Notes under the pieces: generated by a model | Seen by the model: the letters and a program-made list of their open reading frames with translations, nothing else | Told to the model about the DNA's origin: nothing | The model's database searches: none | Made by a program: the position numbers and the translations under genes | In this document: one piece after another, positions 37,101 to 52,100 of the stretch | Numbering within the stretch: the first letter of the stretch is position 1 | How the letters are laid out: every line of letters begins with the position of its first letter | Source of the DNA: Methylorubrum thiocyanatum | GTDB taxonomy: Bacteria > Pseudomonadota > Alphaproteobacteria > Rhizobiales > Beijerinckiaceae | Direction: 5' to 3' | Assembly (NCBI GenBank): GCA_014138645.1 | Contig: JACJIB010000011.1 | Coordinates: 1 to 64,000, forward strand | Length of the DNA stretch: 64,000 nt

Positions 37101-40100
37101 GTTCTCGCTCGCGGTCTCCGCCGCGAGCAATGCGATCGCCAACACCGTCACCGCCGCGATCAGCGATCTCGGCTCGCCGGGCGGACTCACCGCGCGGGGG
37201 GCGGTCAACGTCACCGCGGCCGAGCGCGCGAGCCTGACGAGCCGTTCACGGGCCGCGGCCCTGGCCGTCGACGCCTCCACCTTCGGCATCGCCGTCGCGG
37301 GCGGCGGCGCCGGCACCGGCGATACCGTCACCAGCCAGACGAGCGCCGGGATCACCGGCAGCAAGGTGACGGCGGCCGGCGACGTGTCGGTTGGCGCCAG
37401 CGACACCACGACCGTCGATTCGCAGGTGCTCGGCATCTCCGTGGCGGGCGGCGTGTTCGCCCTCGCCGCCAGCGGCTCCGTCGCGACCGTCGATGTCAGT
37501 CCGAAGGTGACGGCCACGCTCGCCGACAGCACGATCGTCGCCGACGACCTCGTCGTCACGGCGACCGCCACGCCGACCGCCTATGCCCGGGCCACCGGCA
37601 TCAACGCGGGCACGGCGGCGGTCGGCGCCTCGACGGCGCTCGCCAAGGTCGGTGCGACGGTCTCGGCCTCCACCGCGCGGACCGGCATCACCGCCAATAC
37701 GGTCACCGTGCTGGCCAACCTCGCCCGCGGCGCGAATCCGACGGTTCAGGCCGAGGCGACGGGCGCGGTCGGCGGCCTGATCGGCATCAACTCCACGGTG
37801 ACCGACGCGACCAACGCCAGCCGTGTCACCGCGACCTTCGACGCCGGGACCGTGCTCAACGTCGCGCGGGCGGTCTCGCTCGCCGCGTCGGCCGCGACCC
37901 AGCAGCGTTCGAACGCCAACAGCGCGAGCCTCGGCCTCGTGGCCGCCGGCGCGACGATCGCGCGAGCGAGTTCCGCCACGCAGACCCAGGCGAACGTCGC
38001 CACCACGGACACCATCCGCGCCGGCTCGTTCTCGCTCACGGCGACCGGGTCCGACGACAACATGGCGGTCGCCACCGCCGGCTCCGGCGGCCTCGTCTCG
38101 GGCGCCGCTGCCGTCACCACCATCACGACGGGGGGCAGCACCAGCGCGACCCTCGGGGACAATGCCAAGGTCGACCTGATCACCGGCCGCTCGAGCAGCG
38201 GCCTGATGTTCCTGAACGCCGACCACACCGCCATCACCAACGGTCAGATCATCACCAACAGCTATGGCGCCCTCGCGGGCAGCGGCGCTGCCTCCACCAA
38301 CACGATCGACCACGACGTGACGGCGACGGTCGGCGCGGCGGCCCGGATCCTGGCCTACGACATCACCCTCAACGCGCGGAATGCCGTGCTGAAGCCGGCC
38401 CTGGCTGATCCGAACATCGACGGCAACACGGGCGGTTTCGCCAGCGCGGCCGGTGCCACCAGCCGGACGGAACTCGATCTGTCCACGGCCGTGAATGTCG
38501 GCACCGCTGCCAAGCTCGAAACCACCGGGTTCACGGGCGCCTACGGCAACATCACGCTGGCGGCGCTCAACGACGTCAACGTGACCGACAAGGTCGTTCT
38601 GATCACCGCCGGCGCGCTGGCCGGCGCGGGCTCCTTCGCATCCCTTTCCGGCAAAGACGGCGCCGGGCTCAACGCTGCCGTCAACGTCGGCAACGCGGCC
38701 GAGATTCTGACGCTCGGCAACCTCACCGCCACCGCCAGCACCCGCGTGACGGCTTCGATCATCGCCAACAGCAAGACCGATGGCGCGGCGACCGTCGCCA
38801 CCGGCAGCGCCGACATCACGCTGCGGCCCAACAACACGGTGACGCTGGGCGAGAACGTCAAAGCCAAGGCCTACGGCAACCTGACGCTGATGGCCGGCAA
38901 GCAGGCCGACCTGCGCGACGACCACTACGACCTCTCCGCGCGCTCCGACACCAATGCGGGCAGCGTGATCCCGATCCAGTCGATCGGCGCCAACATCGAG
39001 CTCAAGCAGGCCAACACCATCACCGTCCGCTCCGGCGCCCTGCTGGAGACCGGCGGCGAGGCCATGTTCAACACCAACTGGTTCGGCATGGCCGCCACCG
39101 ACGCCAAGGCGAAGGGCACGAGCTGGACCACGGCGGTGGCCGGCGGCATCGACAGCCTGCTCGGCGGCAACGCTCAGGCGGTGCAGTCGGGCAATGCCGC
39201 GCGCTCCTCGATCGGCCGCGTCATCATGGACGGCACGGTCCGCACCGGCATCATCAGCGATATCCGCATCGTCCTCGACGCGCTCAAGAGCCAGGCGGGC
39301 ACGCCGACCAGCAGCTACACCGCCAACGGACACACCTACGTCACGGCCAGCACGCCCGGCAAAACCATCCTCACGGGCACGATCTATCTCGGCGGCAAGG
39401 CGATCGACGCGAACGGCGCGATCGTCGAGGACGGCACGGCCCCCACGACCTTCACCCTGAGCCAGGATACCGGCGGCGCGGCCGCCCTCCTGACGGCGCC
39501 CCGGCTGCCGATCACCATCGCGATGGGCACCGAGTTGCAGCGCTCGGGCCTGATCGAGGCCATGAACGACGCCATGGCCAAGAAGCAGGAGTACAAGCGC
39601 GATCCGGGCCTGCAAGCGTTCTACAACAACGAGGTCCTGCGCATCGCGGGCATCCTCAAGGCCCAGAACCTCGCCGATATCTTCTACAATGCTGATGGAA
39701 CCGTCGCTGGCGTGGGCGCTGTGCGCCAGCAGGTTCAGGTCATCACCGTCGGGGCCTTCACGGCGGGTGCCGGCCGGATCGCCGTCTTCGCGGACGACCT
39801 CAGCGGCCGCGGCTCGTTCGAGGCCAAGGAATCGGGCAGCGTCTCGATCGAGAACAATTCGACCGCCTCGCTGCGGATCGGCGGCATCACGATGCCGGAA
39901 TCCTCGGGCGGTCTCGTCTACAACGGCATCACCATCTCGACGGCTCAGAGCCCCTACGCGAAGATCGCGGAGCTGAACGCGCTCAGCGCCAGGGCGGACG
40001 GCTACACGCCGGGCGCCGTCGCCTTCTCCGCGCTGGCTGCGGGCGGAAGCTTCACCAACGCCAAAGACAGCACGATCAACATCGTCAACAACAAGGGCGC

Positions 40101-43100
40101 CGAGACCGTCACGCCGGATTACCGTATCCCGGCGGGCTCGCTCATCATCGCGGGCGCCATCACGGCGCCGAACGCCATCTACAAGGCGGACAGCAAGGGC
40201 GATTACTTCGTCGACGCGGGTGCGCGCATCCTGGTCAAGAAGGACAATTCGATTGCCAAGGGCGTCGCCACGATCGGCGGCCCCGGCCTCGTCAACGACA
40301 AGTCCGTCTACGAAGTCGGTGCCTCGCCCTACTCGGAGGTGAAGAGCGCGTTCCAGAACAACGGCTTCAGCGCCTCGAACGTCAACGACATCATCGCGAA
40401 GCTGTCGGTGAAGTCGAGCACGCCGAACCTCCAGGCGGCACAGGTTTCGATCAACGCGCAATACGTCAACGTCAACGGCCTCATCCGCAGCGGCGTCTCG
40501 GATTACACGCTCACCATCGACGCGGCGGCCATCCAGGAGATCGAGCGGGCGCTCGCCAACAAGACCGGACCGTACATGACGATCGACCGCCTCTCGAAGG
40601 AGGGGCTGTTCACGGTCGAGCTCGACACGGTCAACGAGCGGCTCCTCGTGCACGAACTCGTCACCTTCGGCGGCTCCGTGTCGATCACCGGCAACATCCT
40701 CAACACCGGCGTCGGCACCGGCCGGATCGAGGCGCTGGCCGGCTACTCCAACATCACCATCGTCAATCAGTCGAAGTACGACGTCGTCATCGAGAAGCTC
40801 GACAACAGCAGCCGCGGCGCCGGCAGCGTCGTGCTGAACGACCTCGCCTACGCGGACGACACCGTCCGCTACCGGACGACGATCTATCAGTCGACGAAGA
40901 ACGCCTCCGGTCAGGATGCGGTCTCGACCGTCGTGCGCACGATCTACAAGAATGGCGACACGGCGCCGACGGCGGTCACCGGTCTCGGCGACAGGACCGA
41001 TACGGGCCGCACGGCGACCTACACGCCCAAGGACGGCTGGCGCTACGCCTACGCCGTCGGCCAGACCCAGACGCGATACCAGACCACCACGACGGGCACC
41101 TCGTCCTGGGCCGGCATCGATGCGCTGGCCAAGGACCCCGCCACCATCACCGGCTTCCGGGACGTCGCCACCGGCGAAGTCAAAATGATGGGCGAGGGGA
41201 CCTACTACTACATCGACGTCAGCAACGACGCGGCCTATACGTTCCCCACCATCAACAACCCCAAGACGACCAATCTCGACGGCTTCTCGGCACCCGAGAA
41301 GGGCAATAGCTGGGTGGACAGCACCTGGTACGGCAAGAAGACGTACTATCAGGAGTGGGTCCGTGAGCAGCCGCAGGAGCGGACGGCCACGGCGAACATC
41401 CTCGCCGACCGGCCGATCCAGGTTTCGTTCTACGGTTCGGACACCGGCGACATCAGCATCACCTCGACGGGGGCTGGCCGGGTCCTGATCAAGAACGGGA
41501 TCGTCAACACCTCCGGCGCGGTTCGGATCGACGCCGTCGGCTCGATCGAGCAGACGACGGCGACGGCCTCGATCTCCGCCGCCTCGGTGACCCTGATCTC
41601 GCGGGCGGGCAGCATCGGCACCGGCACGGCCGTGCTGGGCAGCGACACCACCGGTCCGGGCGCCGTCCCGGGGGAGGGCGCGCAGGCGCTGCTCGTCGAC
41701 GGCGTGTTCAGCACCGACAAGGACGGCAAGCGGACCTACACGGCGCCGGTCGTCCTCACGGCTTCGGCCGCGGGTTCGGTCTACATCCAGAACGTCGGCC
41801 TGCCGGCGCTGCAGATCGATACCGTCACCGCGACCGGCGGCGACGTCACGCTGGTTTCGGCCCCGGGCATCGTCGTGGCGAACGGCAAGGCCGGCTCGAT
41901 CAGCGGCGGCGTGATCACGCTGGTGGCCAAGTCCGGCGATATCGGCTCAGGCGACGTCACCGGCGCCTCGATCCTGACCATCAAGGGCGGCCAGACGCAG
42001 CGCGACCGGGTCGATATCCTGGCCGGCGGCAACGTGTCGGTCCGCCAGACCACGGGCAACCTGCGCCTCAACAGCCTCACCGCCGGCGGCGACGTCGTCG
42101 TGCAGGTCAGCGCGGGCAGCCTGCTCAACGTGAACAATGTCGTCGTGCGCGACGAGCGCAAGGCGGCGGACCTGATCGGCGGCGTGTGGAAGGACCTCGC
42201 GCTCACGACCGAGGACGCAAACCGCAAGTTCCAGGAGACGCTGAGCGCCTACGACAGCGTCCGGCAGCGCGATTACAACGCCTATTGGGCCTACCGGAAC
42301 CAGCAGGCGAACCCGGCGGTCTACGACAGCCAGTTCCAGGTGACGCTCAGCGCGACCAACGGCGAACTCGCCTACTTCCAGGATCTCTACAGGACGCAGG
42401 CCAGGAGCGAGGGCGTCACCGACGCCGCCAAGATCGACCAGTACGTCGCCAAGGCGATCACCGCGCTCGAAACGAGCCGGACCGCGCAGTACCATGCATT
42501 GCACACGCAGTACGGACAGTACGGCGACGTGCATCACGCCGACCTCGCCAGCGATTACGCGACCTACTGGGCGATCCGCGGGACGCAGGCCAACCGCGCC
42601 AGCTTCGATGCCGGCTACACGGTCGGCGCGACGGCCGAGATCCTGGCCAGGATCCAGGTGGCGACGCGCACCGCGCCGATCTCCGGCGATGCGCTGATCG
42701 CACGCGTCACCGCGCAGATCGCGCAGATGGAGAGCGATCGCGGCACCCGACTGACCGAAGCTCAGATCGCGCAACTCTACACCACGGCCTTGGAGGCAGA
42801 GGCGCGCGGGACCAAGCTCTCGGGCACGGTCTTGACGGATTACGTCTCCGCGCAGATCAAGCAGATTAGCGACTCGAGGAATGTCGATTTCAACAATTTG
42901 ACGCTGATCTTCGGTGGTTTCGACGCCTCGAAGATCTCGAACTTCAGCACTCAGTACGACCAGTACTGGCAAATGCGCGAAGCGGGTGACGCGACGACGC
43001 TGCAGTCGCAGGCCTACAAGGATCTCGATGCCGCCTTCTCGGGCTTCGGCGCCCGCTACGTGGCAAAGCTCGGCACCGCCTACGACCTCTACAGCACGTA

Positions 43101-46100
43101 TCTCGCCAACGGATCGACCCGGATCGGCAGCGCCGAGCTGACCGCCCTGACCAAGCAGTTCACCGAGGATGCCGGTTCGCAGACCCTCGGCGAGGCTGCC
43201 CTGCGTCTGGCTACATCCGGCAAGGTCGCGGCGGCGGAAGCCGCGCTCAAGGCGGCCTACGCGGCGCTTCATCTCCGCTTCGGCAGCCTCGGCGACACCT
43301 ACGACGCGTCGCTGGTCGAGGGTCGGACGGATGCGCAGAAGGCCGATTACGAGACCTACTGGAGCTACCGCAACCAGCAGATCGATCCGAGCGTCTACAA
43401 CGCCGCCTTCGCGCCGCGTCTGACCGGTCAGGCGCTCCTCGACGCCGTGAGCAAGGCCCGTGCGGCGGCGGAGACGGAGGCTGCGACTTCGCCGGCCATC
43501 GACGCCGCCCGCCAAGCGGCGCAGGACCAGCGCGCGGCGGCGCTCACGGCGCAGTACCGGGCGCTCGATACCTTCTTCAACCGCCTGCCGGGATCCCACG
43601 GCACGAGCGACCTGACGGCGCAGAAGCAGGCCGCACCGATCTTCTTCGTCGACAAGGACACGGCGAAGGCGATCGACAACAGCATCAAGCGCTGGACCCA
43701 GGACGAGCTGCTGAGCGCCGTCGGCCAGGGCCTGCTCAAGGAGGTGCCCAGCACCGTCGTCGATATCCAGAGCCCGATCATCAAGGGCCGCACGATCAAG
43801 CTCGTCACGTCGGCCGATGTCGGCTCCAGCACCGGCACCACGCTGATCCAGATCGGATCCGGCGCGCCGGCCATGACCGCCGACCAGCAGATCGACCTCG
43901 CGGCGGCCGAGCGCAGCGACCTCGTCTTCCTGACGAAGGATCCGAACATTGCCACCGCCACCGTCACCTTCGCCAACCAGGGCGCCACCGGCACCGTGAC
44001 CCGCGTCGACGGCGGAAAGTGGGACCTCACCGCCTTCGTGAAGGACGGCAAGCTCATCGATGCCACGCTGTTCATCGGCGGCCTGACGCAGAACGCCACC
44101 GCCGAGACAAGGGGCTACTTCAAGATCGTCGCGGTGACGGACACGGTGATCACCGTCGCCTTCTCCGACAACAAGAGCTTCCAGGAGGGCATCGCCCGCA
44201 ACGTCACCTTCGGCGCAAGCGTCGCGGTCAACAGCGAGGCTCCGCGCACGACGGCGACGCTGTCGGTCGATCGCCTCAAGGCCGGCCCGACCAACCTCGA
44301 CGTAACCTTCAGCAACGACGCCGCGACCAACCAGGGCGTGCTGACGCTCAAGACCGGCGCATGGGATACCGGCCTCTACAAGGTCGGTGACAGGCTCTTC
44401 ATCGCGGGCGCGACGACGAACACCACGGCGATCGCCACCAATCTGTTCGAGATCGCCTCGATCAACGGCGGCGTGATCCGTCTCGTGACCGGCCAGCTCT
44501 TCGACACGACCGGTGGCCTCAACGGTGTGCTCTCGGCACGCCTCGCCATCGGCGTCCAGGCGACCGCGAGCACCGGCGGCGTCTTCGTGATCAACCGCGC
44601 CCTGTCGGACCAGGCCGACAGCTTCGTGACGGACGGCTTCACGCAGGGCATGCGGATCGGCCTCGCCGCCGCGTTCGGCGTGACGACCGGGAACGCCACC
44701 GGCGCCGAGACCTATTACGTGGTCGCCAGCGCGGACAAAGCCTTCCTCGTCCTCGACACCGGCAGCCTCGACGCGAACAAGCGCGCGCCGCAGGCCGCGG
44801 AAGTCGGGCGCAACCTCGTCGTGTTCCAGTCGGCCAAGGATGCCGGGAATCCGTTCAGCGTCGTCAGCCATCTTCTGATCCAGAAGCGCAAGGCGGTGGT
44901 GCTGGAGACGGCGGGCGCGCTCAACGTGAGCGCGGGCGGCCAGATCTTCATCAACACCCCGTCCACGGTGACGTTGGGCCTCGTCACCTCGACGACGGGC
45001 CAGGACATCCGTCTCAAGGGCGACGACGGCATCGTGAACGGGCGCGGCGCCACGGACACGAACGTCGTCGGCGGCAACACCATCCTCGAAGGCGGCAAGG
45101 GCGGGATCGGCAGCGCGCAGAAGGCGATCGGCGTCAACCTCTCCGGCACCCTCGCGGCCCGGAGCGCGGAGGACATCCACGTCACCGCCCGCGACGGCGA
45201 TCTGAACCTGGAATCCGCCTTCTCGACCAAGGACGTGTTCCTCATCGCCGACAAGGGCAGCATCCTCGACGGGGTGAGGACCGACACGACCAAGATCTCG
45301 GCCGCCAACCTCTACCTGAAGGCCGCGGGCACGATCGGCGAGAGCGCGGATGGAACCCGCAACGCCATCGAGGTGAAGCTCGGCGGCTCGATCCGCGCCA
45401 GCGCCACCGGTGCGATCCTGCTGACCGAGACGGCGGGCAACATGAACGTCGTGGCGGTCACCACCGCGGGCGACGTGGTGCTGCGGGCGCAGGCCTCGAT
45501 TCTCGACGGCGGCGACCTCGTGAACCCGCGCGACATCGACTCGGCGCGCGATCTGTCCGGCAGCGGTCGCGCCAACGTCACCGGGCGCTCGATCACCCTC
45601 GAAGCCCTCGACGGTATCGGCGTGAGCGGCGACGAGTTCGAGTTCGACAGCAATGTCGGCGGCACGAGCACCGGACGCGTGACGCTGACGGCGGGCCGCC
45701 GCGACATCTATGCCGTGGAGACCAGCGGCGACGTCTGGCTCGCCACGATCGGGGCCGGGGCCGGCAACACCGCCTTCCTCACCGCGCTCGCCGGCGACAT
45801 CCTGAACGGATCGAGCGACTACAACGAGAGCAACGGCGGCACCTCGAACCTCTCCTCCGGCCAAGCCAAGCTGATCGCCTCGGGCAGCGTCGGCACGGCG
45901 ACGCGCCGCATCATCGCCAAGCTGGCGACCGCCGACGCCCGGAATCCGTCCGGCGGCATCGAGGTGTCGGCCGGCGGCGACGTCTGGCTCTGGAACGTCG
46001 GCGGTCTGCGCGTCGGCGGCGTCACGCCCCTGCTCAAGACCGGCATCCAGGCCGGTGGCGCGATCAACGTGCGCACGTCGAGCCCGGTGACGATCAGCAC

Positions 46101-49100
46101 GGACATGATCTCGAAGAAGTCGATCAACGTCTTCTCGGGCGAGGACATCACCAGCGGCAACGACCTCCTGCTCGTGAAGGGCGGCGTCACCATCTTCTCG
46201 ACCGAGGGCTCGGTCACGCTGGCCGCCGGTGACGACCTCACCGTCGAGGCCGGCGCGGTGATCAAGGCGAAGGGCGACATCGTCCTCAAGGCCGATACCC
46301 GCGTGGTGAAGGATCGCGACGGCAACGACACCGTCGAGGCCTCCAACGAGGCCCCCGCCACGATCGATCTGCAGGGCACCTTCGTCGGCCGCACGATCAC
46401 GATCGAGGGCAGCAGCCTGGGCGGCACCTACCGGCTCAACGGCGTCTTCATGACCGGCGAGCGCGACATCATCGTCGCCGGCAACAACACGAACGATCCG
46501 GACCAGCGGATCACGCTCGCTCAGATCACCGAGACGGCCCTCGTCCGCGGCAACTCCATCACCCTGCGCACCGGGGACGGCCCCAACACGATCACGCTCG
46601 GGAAGAACACCTATTCCACCGGTGCAATGAACCTCATCGGCGGCGCGGGTGACGACACCGTGACGCTCGACGGCACCTACACGCTCGATGCTCTGACGAT
46701 CGATCTCGGCGGAGGCAGCAACAGCCTTACGGCGGCCGGCCTCTACACGGTGGGCGGCGCACTGGCGATCCGCGGCGGGTCGGGCCGCGACACCCTCGAC
46801 CTTCAGGGCGAGTACGCCGCTCGCTCGATGGAGATCGATGTCGGCGACGGCCAGAACGACATCACCCTGACCGGCACCTACCGCATCGCCAACGCGTTCA
46901 CGATCCGCGGCGGGTCGGGCAACGACACGCTGCTGGATTTCCGCACGGGCGGGGGCGCCGCGAGCCCGACCAACATCACCGCCGGCTCGCTCTCGATCGA
47001 CCTGGGCGGCGGCACCAACACCGTGCGGCTCTCGGGCACTTACGCCACGCCGACCGGCGCGATCACGATCCGCACCGGGGCGGGCAACGACACCATCGAC
47101 CTCCAGGGCAGCTACACCGCGCGCGCCCTGAGCGTCGAGGCCGGTGCCGGCACCAACGATCTGACCCTGACCGGCCGCTACCGGATCACCGAGGCCTTCA
47201 CGATCACGACCGAGGGCGGCAGCGACACGCTGACCGATCTGCGCGCCGCCAGCGGCGGCGTGGAGACGGCCGACATCCAGGCGCGATCGCTCGCGATCCG
47301 TCTGGGCGATGGCAGCAACACGGCGACCCTCGCCGGCACCTACGCGATCGACGAGGCCTTCATCCTGACCGGCGGCGCCGGAGCCGACCACCTCACCGAC
47401 CACCGGCTCGCGGGCGGCGTCGTCACGAACGCCGTCCAGCTCGTGGCGGCCACGGTGACGATCGCCCTCGGGGACGGCCAGAACCGCGTCGAACTCGCCG
47501 GCAGCCACGAGGCGAAGGGAACCTACACCCTGACCACGGGGGCGGGCGACGACACCGTCGTCGATGCCGCGCTCGTCGGCGGCGCTCCCGTCCAGGGCGC
47601 GACGATCCGTGCGGCCGACATCGCCGTCCATCTCGGCGCCGGCAACAACGCGCTGACGCTGCTCGGCACCACGATCGCCACCTCGACCCTGGCCCTGACC
47701 AGCCTCGGCGGGCGCGACCAGTTCGCCCTGCGCGGCCGGGTCCGTGCGGCCGCGACGACGATCCGTCTGGGCGCGGGCGACGACACCCTCGACCTCGCCG
47801 TCCGGGAGATCTCGGGCCAGACCAGCGTCTTCGGCGAGGAGGGAGCGGACACGATCAACGTCGATCGCATGCCCTCGCTCACCAGCACGACCGCCGCGCG
47901 CACCGACACGCTCGACATCGACGGCGGTCAGGACACCGACACGATCCGGGTCCAGCTGAACGGCGCGTCGTCCTACCGCATCAACGTCAAGGATTCCGGC
48001 AGCCCGGATCGTGGCGTCGATACCCTGACGATTTTCGGCACCGATGCCGCGGACCAGTTCCTGCTGCGCCACAACTTCGTGGCGCTCGTCCACCCGAACG
48101 CCGACGGCACCTACCCGGCGGGCGCGGTGGTCGAGCGGATCAACTACGACATGAGCGTCAACGGGCGCGTCGTCGTCGAAGGCGGCAAGGGCGACGACCG
48201 TTTCGCGCTCGACGACACCGCGGCGCTGATGACCATCGACGGCGGCGAGGGCAACGACTTCTTCCAAGTCGGCCAAGTCTTCGCGAGCCTGCGCGACACG
48301 GCCAATGGCCTGCTCGGCGAGGACGCGTTCGAGTCCACGAAGCTGTCCTTCGGCGGGTACCTGTCCCGCGGCATCTCGCTGCCGGCGGTGATCTACGGCG
48401 GCACCGGCGACGACACCTTCCAGGTCTACTCGAACAAGGCGGACCTGCGCCTCGAAGGCGAGGACGGCGACGACACCTTCATCGTGCGCGCCTTCGCGCT
48501 GGCCGGATCCAACCCGCAGGACAACAAGATCAAGCTCAATGCCGGCGCCGGCAACGACCGGATCGAGTACAACATCAATGCGCCGCTCGAGATCGACGGC
48601 GGTTCGGGCTTCAACAAGATCGTCGCGCTCGGCACCGAGTTCGCCGACACCTTCGTCGTGACGAGCGACGGCATCTACGGTGCCGGCCTGTCGATCCGCT
48701 TCAGCAACATCCAGGCGGTGGAGGTCGACGGCCTGGAGGGCGACGACACCTTCTACGTCCTCTCCACGCCTCCGGGCGTCGTCACCACCCTGATCGGCGG
48801 CCTGGGCAGCGACACCTTCAACGTCGCCGGCGATGTCAGCGGCGAGGTCGTGGCGCGCGACGCCAAGGGCAACGCGGCGGTCATCAACCACACCGCGGCG
48901 AGCTCCGATCCGCGCTACGACGGCCTGTTCGTGCCGGGCATCAACGCCTCCGTCGCAACCGCCGCCGGTGGCAGCGTCAGCGACGCGGGCGGCCTGACCC
49001 TGCGCGAGGATTCGGGGATCACGGCGCTCGGCGTCGAGGGCAGCAGCGTCGGCTCCTACACGATCGCGCCGCCGGCCCCGACCCGGACCCAGCTCGGCGC

Positions 49101-52100
49101 GAGCGACTGGGCGGTCCTCACCGTGTCCGCCGCGCAATCCTCCAGCCAGATGAGGGCGCTGGCCGGAAACGCGGGTACGGTCGAGGTCTCGATCGACGGC
49201 ATCACGTGGTCGGACGCCCTGACGCTCCGCTTCACCACGGAACTCAAGAACGGCGTCTACGTCTGGAAGCCCGAGCGGACGCAGACGGTCCTCGTCCGCG
49301 CCAAGTCGGACACGGCCGCCGAGGGCGAGCAGAGCGTGGCCATTGGCCACTCGGTGATCAGCTCCAACGCGGAGGTCAGCGCCACCTACGTCCGCACGAC
49401 GCTGGTCAAGGTCATCGACAACGACAAGCCGGGCCTGATCATCGTCGAGAGCGGCGGCGGCACCTCGATCGTCGAGATGAGTGCGGGCCGGGCGCCCCAG
49501 GCGCAGAACAGGGACGGCTACACCGTCGTCCTCAACAACCCGCCGCTCGCGGGCGAGACGGTCACCGTGACCCTGAACGTGCCGAGAGACCGGCTGTCGC
49601 AGCTCGTCTTCACCGACGCCGCCGGCAACGCCCTGCCCACCGACGCGAACGGCTTCGCCGTCCTCACCTTCGATGCGAGCAACTGGAACAAGCCGCAGAC
49701 GGTGCTCGTCTCGTCGCCGGCCGACGCGACGCCCGAGAACCGTTACCTGGCGGAGATCACCCACATCGTGAAGAGCACTGTCGCCGGCACCGGCGCGGAG
49801 GGTTTCTTCACGGCGGCACTCGTCGGCGAGCCGGTGGTGCGCGTCCAGGTGACGGACGGCAACACGGCGGGCGTCGTCGTGACCCCGGCCGAGGGCGGCG
49901 TCGTGGTGACGCCGGGCCAGCCGTCCCACTACGACGTGGTCCTGACGACCGCGCCGCGGGGATCGGTGACCATCACGCTGGCCGATGACGGTCAGACCCT
50001 CACCGACAGCGACGATTCGCGCTTCGCGCGGGCGACCGCCACGACACCGGCCACGATTACCTTCGACGCGTCGAACTTCGATCAGGCCGTGCGGGTGAAG
50101 GTGCTGAGCAACCCGAACGCCACCAAGGTGACCTCGGACCTCAAGACCTTCTCGCGCCAGACGCACGACCTCAGCCGCATCGAGGGCCCGCTGGTCCTGA
50201 TCGGCGGCGCCGGCCCCGACAGCCGCTCGCTGACCCCGGCGATCGTCCTGCCCGGCGAGACCAATCGCCCGGTCACGCGCGACATCGACATCGATCCCAC
50301 CAAGAAGGATTTCGACAAGGTCACGCTGTTCAACGACTCAACCACCGTGGGCGTGGACGGCGTGGTGAGCGCCGACCACATCTCCGGCTTCGGGATGTCG
50401 CAGCGGGACATCTCCACCGCCGCGAGCGGCAGCGCCACCAACGTGACCTTCAAGGGCGGCGTCGCCTATCGCGACATGGCCTCGGTCGAGCTCCTGCTCG
50501 GCTCGGGCGCCGACCGGGTGACGGTAAAGGGCACCGCGCTCGACACCCTGACCGCGATCCACGGCGGCGGCGGTGCCGATACGATCACCGTCGAGGCGTC
50601 GCAGGGCACGCTGGCCCTGTTCGGCGACACCAGCGCCGACCGCAGCCGCTACAGCGCCACGGACAGCGTCCGCACCGGCGGCGCCATCGGCTTCCGCGAC
50701 GAGGGCGCGGTCGATGTCGACGGCTCCCGCGTCAGCCTCGACGACGTCATCGACGCGTCGGGGGCGACCGGTCTCGTCATCATCGATGGCGGCGCCGGCA
50801 ACGATCGGATCAAGGGCGGCCAGGGCCGCAATCTCATCGCCGGCGGCACCGGCAACGACCGGATCGAGGGCGGGGCGAGCGCCGACGTCATCCTCGGCGA
50901 TTCGAGCTTCAACCTCGACGACGTGAAGCGCGTCGTGACGATTGCCGATCCGTTCATCGAGCAGGACCGCGCCAAGGGGGCCGACACGATCGACGCCAAG
51001 GGCGGCGACAACGTCATCCTCGGCGATCACGGCCAGATCTATCAGGACGGCTCGGAGACCGCGGGGATCGCGCTCACCGGCAACCATGTCGTCACCCGCG
51101 TGGTCTCGACGCATACGGGCGTCGGCGGCGCCGACACGATCATCGCGGCCGACGGCAACAACGTGATCATCGGCGGCTTCGGCGCCGACACGATCACCGC
51201 GGGCGCCGGCAACCACGTCATCCTCGGCGACAACGGCGAGGCCGTGTTCGCGGGCGGCGTGCTGGCGAGCCTGCGCAGCACCGCCGGCGCGACCGGCGGC
51301 GACGATACGATCATCGCGCGCGACGGCGACACCACCATCATCGGCGGCGCGGGCAAGGACGGCATCGCCGTCGGCGCCGGCACGCACGTGATCCTCGGCG
51401 ATACCGGCGAGGCGCGCTTCACCCCCGGCACCCGCACGATCGGCGGCGTGAGCGTCCCGGTTCCGGTCCTGATCTCCATCAAGACCGCCGACGACGAGGC
51501 GGCGATCGGCGGCGACGACAGCATCGAGACCGGGAACGGCGATGTCACCGTCATCGGCGGTGCCGGCGCCGACCGGATCATTCTCGGCAAGGGCCGGCAG
51601 GTCGTGCTCGGCGACAGCGGCTCGGCCACCTTTGTGGACGGCAAGATCGCGACGATCACCGCCCTCGCCACGGCGATCGGCGGCAACGACACGATCACCT
51701 CGGTCGAGGGCGACACCACCATCCTCGGCGGCGCGGGCGCGGACACGATCGAGGTCGGCGCGGGCAACCACGTCATCCTCGGCGACAGCGGCCGGGCGCT
51801 GTTCGACGCCGGTCGTCTCGCCTCGATCGAGAGCATCGATCCGGGCATCGGCGGCGATGACGTCATCGGGGCCAAGGACGGCAATGCGACCGTCATCGGC
51901 GGTGCGGGCGCCGACCGGATCACGCTCGGCAAGGGCATGCAGGTGGTGCTCGGCGACAGCGGCTCGGCGACCTTCGAAAACGGCCGGATCGCCACCGTGA
52001 CCTCGGTCGCGACCGAGATCGGCGGCGGCGACACGATCACGGCGAGCGACGGCGACACCACCATCCTCGGCGGGGCCGGCGCCGACGGTATCGCGGTCGG

